Shown here one piece after another: positions 16,367 to 23,540 of a stretch of DNA of 64,000 bases. The position numbers were made by a program, and so were the translations under genes. This DNA is from JAAXGX01 sp965203565. GTDB taxonomy: Bacteria > Acidobacteriota > Vicinamibacteria > Vicinamibacterales > UBA8438. Below the pieces are notes generated by a model. It saw only the letters and a program-made list of their open reading frames with translations. It had not been told where the DNA came from and did no database searches. Position 1 is the first letter of the stretch, and each line of letters opens with the position of its first letter. Where the stretch lies: positions 3,596,001 through 3,660,000 of the forward strand of contig OZ241896.1 in the NCBI GenBank assembly GCA_965203565.1, given 5' to 3'.

Positions 16367-17848
16367 GTGATCAGGATGTCCCAGTGGGCCGAGATCCGCC
16401 AGATGCATCTGGCGGAAGGCGTTTCGAAGAAGGAGATTGCGCGGCGGTTGCAGTTGGACGTCAAGACGGTGCGCCGGGCGATCGGCCGCCCGACACCGCC
16501 GGCGCGGGTGTCGTCGCTGCGGCCGAGGCGCCTCGATCCGTGGCGGGGTCAGATCGAGCGGTGGCTGTGCGCGGAGCCGCGGTTGACCGCCCAACGGATT
16601 CGCCGGCTGCTGTTGCCGATGACGGGACCGGTTCCGGCCCGGACGGTGCGCCGCTACGTCGCGGCGTTGCGGGCGGCCGGTACGTCTCGGGAGGCATTCG
16701 TGCACCGGAGCGTACAGCCGGGCACGACGATGGAGGTCGACTTCGGCGAGTCGTGGGTCGAGATCGCCGGCGCGCCGTGCAAGGTCAAGTATCTGGTGGC
16801 GGCGCTGCCGTTCTCCAACGCGTATTTTGCGAAGGCGTATCCGGTCGAGCGGGTCGAGTCGCTGCTCGACGGCATCGCGTCGGCGTTTCAGTATTTCGGG
16901 GGCGTCGCGGGCCGCGTCGTTCTGGACAACACCTCTCTGGCCGTCAAGCAGGTGTTGGCGGGCCGGGACCGGGTGCGGACCGAGGCGTTCGAGGCGTTCC
17001 GGGGCGGGTATCCGTTCCGGGCGGAGTTCTGCGCGCCGGGCAAGGGGTGGGAGAAGGGTTCGGTGGAGGGCGGCGTGAAGTACGTCCGCAACCTGGTGTT
17101 CCGGCCGCGGCCGGCGGTCGAGAGCTGGTCGGCGCTCAACGCGGCGATCATCACGGAGCTGGAGGCGGATCTGCCGCTGCGCCATCTCGACGACGGACGC
17201 TCGGTCGAGGAGGCATTGGCGGAGGAGCGGCGGCGCCTGCGGGCGCTGCCCGTTCACCTGCCGGCCACCTGCCGCGTCGTCGCGCGGGTGGCCGACAAGT
17301 TCGGGCACGTCCGCGTGGACCAGGTGGCGTATTCGGCGCCGATCCGCCACGCCTACCGGCCGGTGTGGGTGCAGCTGTTCCACGACCGGGTGGTGATCAC
17401 GGCCGGCGCGGAGGTGATCGCGCGGCATCGCCGCGTGTTCGTCCGGGGCGCGAAGGTGCTCGATGCGCTGCACGTGCTGCCGCTGCTCGAGCGCAAGCAC
17501 CGGGCTGCGGCCGAGGCGACGGCGCTGCAGGGCTGGCGGCTGGCCCCGGTGTGGCGGCGCGTGCGGGACGAACTCGCCCGGCGCACGCGCAAGCCCGATC
17601 AGGAGTGGGTCCGGATGCTGCGGTTGCTGGAGACGCACCCGGCGGCGGCGGTCGAGCGCGCGGTGACCGCCGCCCTCGAGCGCCATTCGCCGCGTCTGGA
17701 GACGGTGCGCCTCCTCCTGCGGCAGCAGCAGGCCGGTCCGCCGCCAGTCTGCCCGCCGGCCGCCGCCGTGCGTCCGGAACTGGCGCGGGTCACCGTCCCC
17801 GCTCCGACGCTGTCGTCGTATGACGCGCTGGTGGAGGGTTCCTGCTGA
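16367..17848 (+). CDS. istA: IS21 family transposase IstA
   Basis: A 493-residue DDE transposase. The N-terminal helix-turn-helix reads MHLAEGVSKKEIARRLQLDV then KTVRRAI. The rve catalytic core follows with VDFGESWVEI (first Asp), VVLDNTSLAV (second Asp) and KGSVEGGVKYVRN (Glu). Length matches the family (about 500). The start ATG at 16367 has an in-frame ATG 9 bases later. Its stop overlaps the istB start by one base (TGATG), implying translational coupling. It looks intact. Confidence 0.93.
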   Translation: MIRMSQWAEIRQMHLAEGVSKKEIARRLQLDVKTVRRAIGRPTPPARVSSLRPRRLDPWRGQIERWLCAEPRLTAQRIRRLLLPMTGPVPARTVRRYVAALRAAGTSREAFVHRSVQPGTTMEVDFGESWVEIAGAPCKVKYLVAALPFSNAYFAKAYPVERVESLLDGIASAFQYFGGVAGRVVLDNTSLAVKQVLAGRDRVRTEAFEAFRGGYPFRAEFCAPGKGWEKGSVEGGVKYVRNLVFRPRPAVESWSALNAAIITELEADLPLRHLDDGRSVEEALAEERRRLRALPVHLPATCRVVARVADKFGHVRVDQVAYSAPIRHAYRPVWVQLFHDRVVITAGAEVIARHRRVFVRGAKVLDALHVLPLLERKHRAAAEATALQGWRLAPVWRRVRDELARRTRKPDQEWVRMLRLLETHPAAAVERAVTAALERHSPRLETVRLLLRQQQAGPPPVCPPAAAVRPELARVTVPAPTLSSYDALVEGSC

Positions 17849-18633
17849 TGGCCGCCGCGATCATCGAACCTCCGCATCTGGCTGCGGACCTGAAGACGCT
17901 GTGCCTGTCGACGATCACGGCTCAGTGGCGGCCGCTCGCCGAGCAGGCCGCCCGCCAGCGTCAACCGCCCGCCGACTATCTGGCGCAACTGGCGCACCTG
18001 GAGGTGACCGGACGCCGGGAGCGGCGTATCCAGCGCCGCATCCAGGACGCCCGTTTCCCGATGCTCAAGACGCTGGACGCCTTCTCGTTCGAGGCGCAGC
18101 CCGACCTCGACCGCAGCGCGATCCTGCAGGTCTTCGACTGCCGCTTCGTCGCCGACGCCGCCAACGTCGTGTTCGTCGGCGGCGTCGGCACCGGGAAGAC
18201 GCACCTGTCCATCGCCCTGGGGATGGCCTGCTGTCAGCACGACTACCGGGTGCGGTTCGTGACCGCCGCCGAACTGGTCACGCTGCTCGTCGAAGCGCAG
18301 CAGCAGGGCCGTCTCGCCCGCAAGCTCGCCCAACTCGCCCGCTGCGACGTCGTCATCCTGGACGAACTCGGCTACGTGCCCTTCGACAAGGCCGGCGCTG
18401 ACCTGCTGTTCGGCTTCATCAGCCAGCGCTACGAACGCCGGAGCCTGGTGGTGACGACGAATCTGCCGTTCGCGCGCTGGTCCGAAGTCTTCCTTGACCC
18501 GACCGCAGCCGCCGCGGTCATCGACCGCATCGTGCACCACGCGGCGGTACTGCAGACCACCGGCGACAGCTACCGGCTGGCCGCCGCAAAGCGGAACCGC
18601 AGGCCGGCCGCCGGCAAGAAGGGAGCCCGCTGA
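17848..18633 (+). CDS. istB: IS21 family helper ATPase IstB
   Basis: A 261-residue DnaC/DnaA-like AAA+ helper that remodels target DNA and selects the insertion site for IstA. The Walker A VGGVGTGKTHLSIALG and Walker B DVVILDELGYVP are intact, followed by sensor-like RRSLVVTTNLPF and WSEVFLDPTAAAAVIDR. The length is usual for IstB. It overlaps istA by one base. Its 3' end is also present in the decayed copy at 19503. Confidence 0.93.
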   Translation: MAAAIIEPPHLAADLKTLCLSTITAQWRPLAEQAARQRQPPADYLAQLAHLEVTGRRERRIQRRIQDARFPMLKTLDAFSFEAQPDLDRSAILQVFDCRFVADAANVVFVGGVGTGKTHLSIALGMACCQHDYRVRFVTAAELVTLLVEAQQQGRLARKLAQLARCDVVILDELGYVPFDKAGADLLFGFISQRYERRSLVVTTNLPFARWSEVFLDPTAAAAVIDRIVHHAAVLQTTGDSYRLAAAKRNRRPAAGKKGAR

Positions 18634-18867
18634 TGGCTCCGGATCGCGCGCGGCGAATGCCCAACGCGGGCGACGACGACCCGCGCTGTCGGCCCCGGCA
18701 GCGTGACCGTGTGCGCGCCGGCGAGCACACGGTCACAGCCAGATCACGTCCGACAACCCGAAAACACTCTTCATCCAAGAAGGAGGACATCGATTGACCG
18801 GTTGACGGAAACTGGGGGGTCCCTTTTCACGTGGCCGCAGGGGTCCCTTTTCACGTGGCCATTTCCA

Positions 18868-18874
18868 GAGTAGG
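18868..18874 (+). repeat. Target site duplication of IS21 element (right copy, GAGTAGG)
   Basis: An exact copy of the 7 bp at 16220-16226. The pair defines the element boundaries and the pre-insertion allele. Confidence 0.85.
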
Positions 18875-19232
18875 AGACCCGCCCGCGCTGCATCGCGGCG
18901 CTGATCCGGGGCAGCGCGGCCAGGGCGTGGGCGACGCGCACCTTCTCGCGGGCGGCGCCGGGGGCGAGGCCGGTGCGCCAGCTCAGCCAGTGGGCGCAGG
19001 AGGAGAAGCCGCCCGGCCGCCAGCCGCCCTGCTCGTCGAATCGGCGGATGAGGACGAGCAGCGCGCAGGTGGCGGCCTGGATGCGGGCGGAGAGTTCGGC
19101 GATCCGGTCGCCCAACCGGTTGAGATCGGCATCGGGTTGGTCCGGAATGGAAGCGGTGCGCGCCGTCGGAGGAAGGACAGGGTGGACGGAAGGCGAAATC
19201 GGGGCCGGAACCAGCGTGGTTTCGAGGGGCAT
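18868..19232 (-). pseudogene. DUF222/HNH endonuclease, N-terminal part (gene split by IS21 element)
   Basis: The N-terminal 121 codons of the interrupted DUF222 protein, starting MPLETTLVPAPIS and running through ELSARIQAATCALLVLIRRF, HWLSWRTGLAPGAAREKVRV and AHALAALPRISAAMQRGRVS to the insertion point. The ATG at 19232 has a -10-like TATCAT (minus strand; plus 19239-19244) about 7 bases upstream, which would give a leaderless transcript. With the IS present, translation reads into the element and stops soon after. The C-terminal part is at 14887-16226. Confidence 0.85.
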
Positions 19233-19502
19233 GCGCCTATGATAACCCCTTGTTTTTCAGCCGCTTGTACGGCTCTCAGGCGGCCGTTCCCGGTCCGCTC
19301 GATGCTTTTCGACCTTCCGGTGGGCGTACGGCCCTCAGAGAGCGGCTGAGGCCGCCGGAGGGGCATGCTGAGGGCTGTTCCGAAGATCCGGCAGGGGACG
19401 GCGAAAATCCTGTCAAGTACTTTCTGCGAAAAAATGTGAAAGGCCCGCACCACCCGCAGCGTGATCGTGCGCAGCGGTGTGACGCCTGCCGTCGCCGGAC
19501 GC

Positions 19503-19915
19503 GCTGGGCGCCGCCGCGAAGCGGAACCGCAGGCCGGCCTCCGGCAAGAAGGGAGCCCACTGATGGCTCCGGGTCGCGCGCTGCGAGTGCCCAACACCCT
19601 CGACCAGCAGGCGCCGACGACCCGCGCTGTCGGCCCCGGCAGCATGACCGTGTGCTCGCCGGCGTCAACAGCCCGTGGTGGAATCCCGCGTCGCGCCGAG
19701 AGCGGCGAGGCGCCCGGCTGACAAGGCGCGAGGAGGGCGCATATTGGGCATACGTAACCGACGAACAACGCCGTCAGGCGAGATGCATCGCTGCTCGAAT
19801 GCAGCGGGGACCTCCGCCACGGGCTGTCAAGGAGGACGTCGATTGACCGGTTGACGGGAAACTGGGGGTCCCCCTTTCACATGGCCACAGGGGTCCCTTT
19901 CAGTTGCCATTTCCA
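19503..19915 (+). mobile_element. Decayed IS21 right end with a miniature element nested in it
   Basis: Bases 19503-19668 match the 3' end of istB and the downstream spacer of the intact IS21 (compare 18575-18725). Bases 19831-19915 match its right terminus, ending GCCATTTCCA. A 158 bp miniature element (19669-19826) with TCAA duplications splits the remnant. The left end and nearly all of istA/istB are missing. The stretch 19257-19502 before it holds no gene I can support. Confidence 0.8.
19669..19826 (+). mobile_element. Miniature inverted-repeat element, copy 2
   Basis: 158 bp, starting CAGCCCGTGGTGGAA and ending CCGCCACGGGCTG, flanked on both sides by TCAA (19665-19668 and 19827-19830). 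It is inserted in a decayed IS21 right end, so it moved after that IS21 had arrived. It has no coding capacity and must be mobilised in trans if it moves. Confidence 0.85.
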
Positions 19916-20001
19916 CGCATCCCTTCATCTGCTGACTCCTCCCTGGACAAGGGGTCAGTTTTCGTTGTTCGCCTGACAACGCAGCCGGCGCATTTCTCCA
20001 A

Positions 20002-20023
20002 CGCGGGATTCCACCACGGGCTG
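20002..20023 (-). repeat. Partial left end of the miniature element
   Basis: On the minus strand this reads CAGCCCGTGGTGGAATCCCG, the left tip of the miniature element, then diverges. It lies about 65 bp before the third copy of the shared promoter/dyad element. A hairpin GCATGCT-GAG-AGCATGC follows at 20045-20061. Confidence 0.55.
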
Positions 20024-20088
20024 TTTGGACATTCGGCGCCCGGCGCATGCTGAGAGCATGCCTGTCCTGGCGATAAACCTGCCGGTCA

Positions 20089-20118
20089 CTGACAGGCTTT
20101 GTCAACGAGCAGTGCTAT
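20089..20118 (+). promoter_or_regulatory. Shared promoter/dyad element, copy 3
   Basis: CTGACA at 20089, with an imperfect partner TGTCAA at 20100, is followed after 18 bp by TGCTAT (20113). The leader motif ACCTTCGGCCGCAG at about 20167 and GGGAG precede the SGNH hydrolase start at 20197. Confidence 0.5.
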
Positions 20119-20196
20119 CGATCTGTGCACGGGCCGGCGTTACGCGGTCGCCCGGCGCGCCGTCCACCTTCGGCCGCAGCAACGGGAGTACGGAAC

Positions 20197-20916
20197 ATGA
20201 ACAGGCGAGCGCGCCGGGGCGCGTTCCTGCCGCTTGCGGCGCTTGCTGTCGCGTGCGGCGACAACGGCAACCCGATAGCGCCATCCGATCCGGTTGCGCG
20301 GTCCTTCGTGGTTGTCGCGTTCGGCGACAGTTTGACCTTGCTGGCGCATTCGCATGTGCGGGCGCTCGAGCGGATGCTGCGGTCGGCGCGCGGGCCGGGC
20401 GTCGCCGTGCGGAACGCCGGGCGGCATTCCGAGCATTTGCAATCACCGTCTACCGTGGAGCGGTTCGAGCGGGAGATCGGCCGCAGCCCGAAGGCGGACG
20501 TTGTGATCATCATGGAAGGCACGAACGACATGCTGTCTCCGCCGCCCAGACGCACGCTGGCGGACTCCGCGCGCGATGCGACGAACGCGTTGGAGCGGAT
20601 GCTTGACCTTGCCGCCGCCGCGAACGTCACGCCGATCGTGGCGACGATTCCGCCGATCCGGGCGACCGGCATGAAACGGAACGGAGAAAGCACGGCGGAA
20701 GCGTCGGCGGGCGTGTCGATTCTGAACGGCCGCATCCGCGAGATCGCGCAGGTGCGCGGCGTGGCGTTGGTGGACGTTGAACGGGTCATACGGGCCGGCA
20801 ATTGTCCCGGAACCGATACCCTGCCGTGCTTGGACGAATCCGGCTACCACCTTACCGATGCAGGCTACGCCTTGATTGCGCGGGCTTTCTTCGACGCGAT
20901 TCAGGACTTGCGGTAG
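20197..20916 (+). CDS. SGNH/GDSL-family hydrolase, probable lipoprotein
   Basis: A 239-residue exported hydrolase. The N-terminus RRARRGAFLPLAALAVACGD is a lipoprotein-type signal with the cysteine at about residue 20. The SGNH blocks are present: VVAFGDSLT (nucleophile Ser), an NAGRHSE Gly/Asn region, IIMEGTNDML (block III Asn), and a C-terminal ESGYHLTDAGYALIA with the catalytic His and a nearby Asp. It likely hydrolyses an ester or deacylates a periplasmic or surface substrate. The ATG at 20197 has GGGAG 8 bases upstream. It carries the shared promoter/dyad and leader, and is a single-gene unit. Confidence 0.8.
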   Translation: MNRRARRGAFLPLAALAVACGDNGNPIAPSDPVARSFVVVAFGDSLTLLAHSHVRALERMLRSARGPGVAVRNAGRHSEHLQSPSTVERFEREIGRSPKADVVIIMEGTNDMLSPPPRRTLADSARDATNALERMLDLAAAANVTPIVATIPPIRATGMKRNGESTAEASAGVSILNGRIREIAQVRGVALVDVERVIRAGNCPGTDTLPCLDESGYHLTDAGYALIARAFFDAIQDLR

Positions 20917-21023
20917 CGCGCGCGGGCCGGCCGTTCAACTTGGCGCGAGGAGCGGCGGCTGCGGAAGGCTGCGGCGCGCCCGGCGCATGCGGCCGGTCCG
21001 ATTCGAGGGGCGCGCCGGTCGGA

Positions 21024-21053
21024 CTGACAGGTTTTGTCAGTAGCCCGTGATAT
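21024..21053 (+). promoter_or_regulatory. Shared promoter/dyad element, copy 4
   Basis: CTGACA at 21024 pairs perfectly with TGTCAG at 21035. TGATAT starts at 21048, again 18 bp after CTGACA. The leader ACCTTCGGCCGCGG at about 21104 and GGAG precede the GTG at 21131. Confidence 0.55.
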
Positions 21054-21130
21054 CAACTTCGCGCGGGCTGGTTCACGCGGCCGGCCGGCGCGCCGTGTTT
21101 CGGACCTTCGGCCGCGGATTCGGAGCAATC

Positions 21131-21787
21131 GTGCATCGCATCGGAACGTTCGTCTTCGTCGTGTTGTTGTTCACGTCCACCTTGCCGGCCGGCGCGCAGT
21201 CGATCCGGGAATCCGCCGAACGGCTGGCGCGCCGGTCGGCGTCGGTCCAGCCCGGCGCGCCCCTGGCGTTGCGCAGCCGGTCGATGGTGCGGACGTGGGC
21301 CGGCGTCGGGCTGGTTGCCGGCGGGCTGGCCATGATGTTCACGGGGCAGGATGATTGCGTGGCGACCGGCAGCCTGGCGGAAGGTCGGCAGGTAGGTAGC
21401 TATGGCGACTACTACACGTATGCAGTGAGCGGCGGCAACCTGCACGCGGTTCGAGAGCATACGGACGGCGGCGGCTTTTCGGGCTGTTACTTCCGGTTCA
21501 GCGTTTCAGGTACGGAAACGGATACATACCGCGGGAGCGTTTCCAACATCGGGGAGCATCTGCGGAGTGGCAATGATGACACTTGGCGGGAAGGGTTCTA
21601 CGGCGGCGCATTGGATCGGCTGCGGAACGATACGAACGTCAAGGCGGTTCGACCGAAGTTTCGCTTGTGGGGCGGCGCGGCGATGGTGGCGGGCGGCGCG
21701 TTGCTGGCCACGGTCTGGGCGGATGCGCCGGTGGACGTGTCGGGCGACGTGCGGCAGGTGCGCTTGAGCCGAACGATAGGCTGGTAG
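21131..21787 (+). CDS. Secreted or outer-membrane-associated protein, function unknown
   Basis: A 218-residue protein. The signal peptide reads VHRIGTFVFVVLLFTSTLPAGA with cleavage after AGAQ. It is followed by an internal hydrophobic hairpin WAGVGLVAGGLAMMFTG, a Cys/Gly/Tyr-rich middle, and a second hydrophobic segment GGAAMVAGGALLATVW near the end, closing with DVSGDVRQVRLSRTIGW. I recall similar 'RTWxGVGLVAGG...LLATVW' proteins in Acidobacteria without known function. GTG start with GGAG about 6 bases upstream. It carries copy 4 of the shared promoter/dyad and is followed by a GGCGCGCC hairpin. A C-terminal duplicate lies at 13469-13543. Confidence 0.65.
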   Translation: MHRIGTFVFVVLLFTSTLPAGAQSIRESAERLARRSASVQPGAPLALRSRSMVRTWAGVGLVAGGLAMMFTGQDDCVATGSLAEGRQVGSYGDYYTYAVSGGNLHAVREHTDGGGFSGCYFRFSVSGTETDTYRGSVSNIGEHLRSGNDDTWREGFYGGALDRLRNDTNVKAVRPKFRLWGGAAMVAGGALLATVWADAPVDVSGDVRQVRLSRTIGW

Positions 21788-21797
21788 GGATTCGAGG

Positions 21798-21831
21798 GGC
21801 GCGCCGGCGCATTGCGGCCGGCCGGCGCGCC
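21798..21831 (+). terminator. Terminator-like hairpin, 11 bp perfect stem
   Basis: GGCGCGCCGGC (21798-21808) pairs with GCCGGCGCGCC (21821-21831) over a 12-base loop. It lies between the stop at 21787 and the leader ACCTTCGGCCGCGGGAG of the next gene. There is no T tract. Confidence 0.5.
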
Positions 21832-21865
21832 GTTCGGACCTTCGGCCGCGGGAGCAATCCAAAAG

Positions 21866-22768
21866 ATGGCGAACCTTATCGGAACGAACGCAAACGACAG
21901 GATTAACGGCGGCAATGACGACGACACGCTGAACGGCTACGACGGCGACGACACGCTGCACGGCGGCGCCGGCGACGATAGTATGCGCGGCTGGTTCGGC
22001 GACGACTTGCTGCACGGCGGCGCCGGCGACGACTCGCTCCTCGGCGACGACGATGGCTTCATCGCCGATCTGTACGGCGCCGGCGCCGCTCCAGCTCACG
22101 GCGACGACACGTTGCACGGTGGCGATGGCGACGACTGGCTGTTTGGCGAAGGCGGCGACGACATGCTGAACGGCGGCGCCGGCGACGACACGTTGCAAGG
22201 CGCCGCCGGCGACGACTTCCTGAAAGGGCAGCCCGGCGCAGACAGGTTGTGGGGGGGCCCGGGTGACGATACGTTGTGGGCCGGCCGTGACGACGACCGG
22301 GTTGACGGCGGCGGCGGCGCCGACCGGCTGCTTGGCGGCGGCGGCGACGATCATCTGTTGGGCGGGCCGGGCGACGACTTCCTGAAAGGGCAGGCTGGCG
22401 ACGATACGTTGTGGGGCGGCCGGGGCGCCGACACCTTGCGCGGCGACGACGGCGCCGATGCGTTGGTCGGCGGCGGCGGAAGCGACAACCTGCACGGCGG
22501 CGGCGGCGGCGACGCCTTCACGTTCCGCCTGTCGCACGTGGCGCCCGGCGATGTGGACGTTGTGCATGCGTTCGACGCGGCCGAAGGCGACACGATCCGC
22601 CTGGCGAACGACGTTCGGTATACCGTCCGCGCAGTGGGCGATCTGACCGTCATTGACGTTGCCGGCGGCGGCGAGATTCACGTTGCCGGCGCGGACGTGG
22701 CAAGCGCCATCGTCGGCGGGACGTCGCTGGCCTTCGGTTTCGGGTTCGAGGTCGACGTCGGCTGGTAG
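21866..22768 (+). CDS. RTX-type calcium-binding repeat protein
   Basis: A 300-residue protein made mostly of GGxGxDxLx nonapeptide repeats (for example GGAGDDTLQG, GGPGDDTLWA, GGGGDDHLLG) from about residue 14 to 220. A C-terminal cap follows: GDAFTFRLSHVAPGDVDVVH then AFDAAEGDTIRLAN, which resembles the peptidase M10/serralysin C-terminal region. Such beta-roll proteins bind calcium outside the cell and are often exported by type I secretion through an uncleaved C-terminal signal. No N-terminal signal peptide is seen. No protease domain is attached, so this is a repeat-only protein. No HlyB/HlyD/TolC genes are nearby. The ATG at 21866 is preceded by GGGAG at a slightly long distance. Confidence 0.8.
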   Translation: MANLIGTNANDRINGGNDDDTLNGYDGDDTLHGGAGDDSMRGWFGDDLLHGGAGDDSLLGDDDGFIADLYGAGAAPAHGDDTLHGGDGDDWLFGEGGDDMLNGGAGDDTLQGAAGDDFLKGQPGADRLWGGPGDDTLWAGRDDDRVDGGGGADRLLGGGGDDHLLGGPGDDFLKGQAGDDTLWGGRGADTLRGDDGADALVGGGGSDNLHGGGGGDAFTFRLSHVAPGDVDVVHAFDAAEGDTIRLANDVRYTVRAVGDLTVIDVAGGGEIHVAGADVASAIVGGTSLAFGFGFEVDVGW

Positions 22769-22778
22769 AGTGCTTCGA

Positions 22779-22810
22779 GGGGCGCGCCGGGGTTCAACTT
22801 GGCGCGCCCC
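22779..22810 (+). terminator. Terminator-like hairpin, 10 bp perfect stem
   Basis: GGGGCGCGCC (22779-22788) pairs perfectly with GGCGCGCCCC (22801-22810) over 12 bases, the same stem as at 13553-13584. It follows the RTX gene stop by 10 bp. Confidence 0.55.
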
Positions 22811-22825
22811 TGGGGGTAGGGGCGC

Positions 22826-22942
22826 ATGGCCGGGCAACGCGAGATCGAAGCGGCGATAATCGGCGTGATCGGCCGGATAATCCTGTGGGGGATCTTCGTT
22901 CCGCTCGGCTTCCTGTGGTTCGTCAAACTGGCCTGCACGTGA
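22826..22942 (+). CDS. 38-residue single-pass membrane protein
   Basis: A short frame: MAGQREIEAAIIGVIGRIIL, then a WGIFVPLGFLWFVKL membrane helix ending in CT. It lies just after the RTX gene hairpin, with GGGGGTAGGGG upstream of the ATG as a possible ribosome site. A second tiny membrane protein of the same style lies at 23343. Function unknown; small hydrophobic peptides of this kind can be toxins, but nothing here proves that. Confidence 0.4.
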   Translation: MAGQREIEAAIIGVIGRIILWGIFVPLGFLWFVKLACT

Positions 22943-23342
22943 GCGGACGTGCGGCCCGCGAATCTGGCGCGCGCCCGCGGCGGCGCGGGAACGGGCTACC
23001 CGCTTCGCGGAGCGGTCCAGTGCGCAGGTGGAACCCTGCTACCCGCTTCGGGCCGGCCGCACGTCGCGTCCCGCCGCTTGGCGCGAACCTGCTACCCTTC
23101 GGGCGCGTGCGGAAGGCGCATCGGATCGGGCCGGGGACCGTGGGCGCCCGGCCTGCGGCCGGCCTGGGGCTCCGGTCGCGCGACGGGATCGGGCGGTCGC
23201 TGGCATCGCCGGCGAACGGGAGTGAGTACTTGGCCCCGGCCCGATCCGATGCGCCGCCCGGCGCGAACCTGCTACCCTTCGGCGTTCGTTTCTGCGCCCG
23301 GCCGCACGTCGGCCGTGGCGCGCGCGGAACCAGGTTGATCCG
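22943..23342. other. Gene-free stretch with GAAC-GCTACCC repeats and a long inverted repeat
   Basis: No gene is convincing here. The motif GCGxGAACxxGCTACCC recurs at about 22986, 23028, 23082 and 23261. A perfect 21 bp inverted repeat (23116-23136 against 23234-23254, arms beginning GCGCATCGGATC) encloses 97 bp, so a transcript could fold into one long stem. Confidence 0.55.
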
Positions 23343-23480
23343 GTGAGGCGCCCTACCGCCGCCGAAGTGGTGATCGGCGTCTTGATCGGGCTGCTGATTC
23401 CGCCGCTTGGCGTGGGGTTGCTGCTGGCGTGGTGGTGGCTTGGGCGGCGCGCCGCCGCCGACCGGAAGAAACTGCACTGA
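23343..23480 (+). CDS. 45-residue single-pass membrane protein
   Basis: A GTG-started frame with RPTAAEVVIGVLIGLLIPPL then a GVGLLLAWWWL membrane helix and a basic tail RRAAADRKKLH. The layout (short polar start, one helix, cationic end) parallels the peptide at 22826. No strong ribosome site is visible. The family is not recognised. Confidence 0.4.
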   Translation: MRRPTAAEVVIGVLIGLLIPPLGVGLLLAWWWLGRRAAADRKKLH

Positions 23481-23540
23481 ACGGCCGGGCGCGTCCGGAA
23501 CCAGGCGGTCAACTTGCCGTTTCCGCGCGCGCCCCGTCCG

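Larger units (their letters stand above)
16227..18867 (+). mobile_element. Complete IS21-family insertion sequence (2641 bp)
   Basis: The element starts TGGTAATGG and ends CCATTTCCA (inverted-repeat tips), with istA and istB inside. Both ends carry two direct repeats of the form GTGAAAAGGGACCCC (left at 16241 and 16265; right, inverted, between about 18816 and 18860), the multiple transposase-binding sites typical of IS21. It is flanked by the 7 bp duplication GAGTAGG and interrupts a DUF222/HNH gene. Two decayed relatives lie at 19503-19915 and 27251-27832. The region 18634-18790 between istB and the right end is non-coding. Confidence 0.92.

Noticed and set aside
13553..22810. GGCGCGCC hairpins as integron attC sites
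   Set aside because: No RYYYAAC/GTTRRRY core pair in the right positions and no integrase; kept only as terminator-like hairpins with cassette shuffling as speculation.
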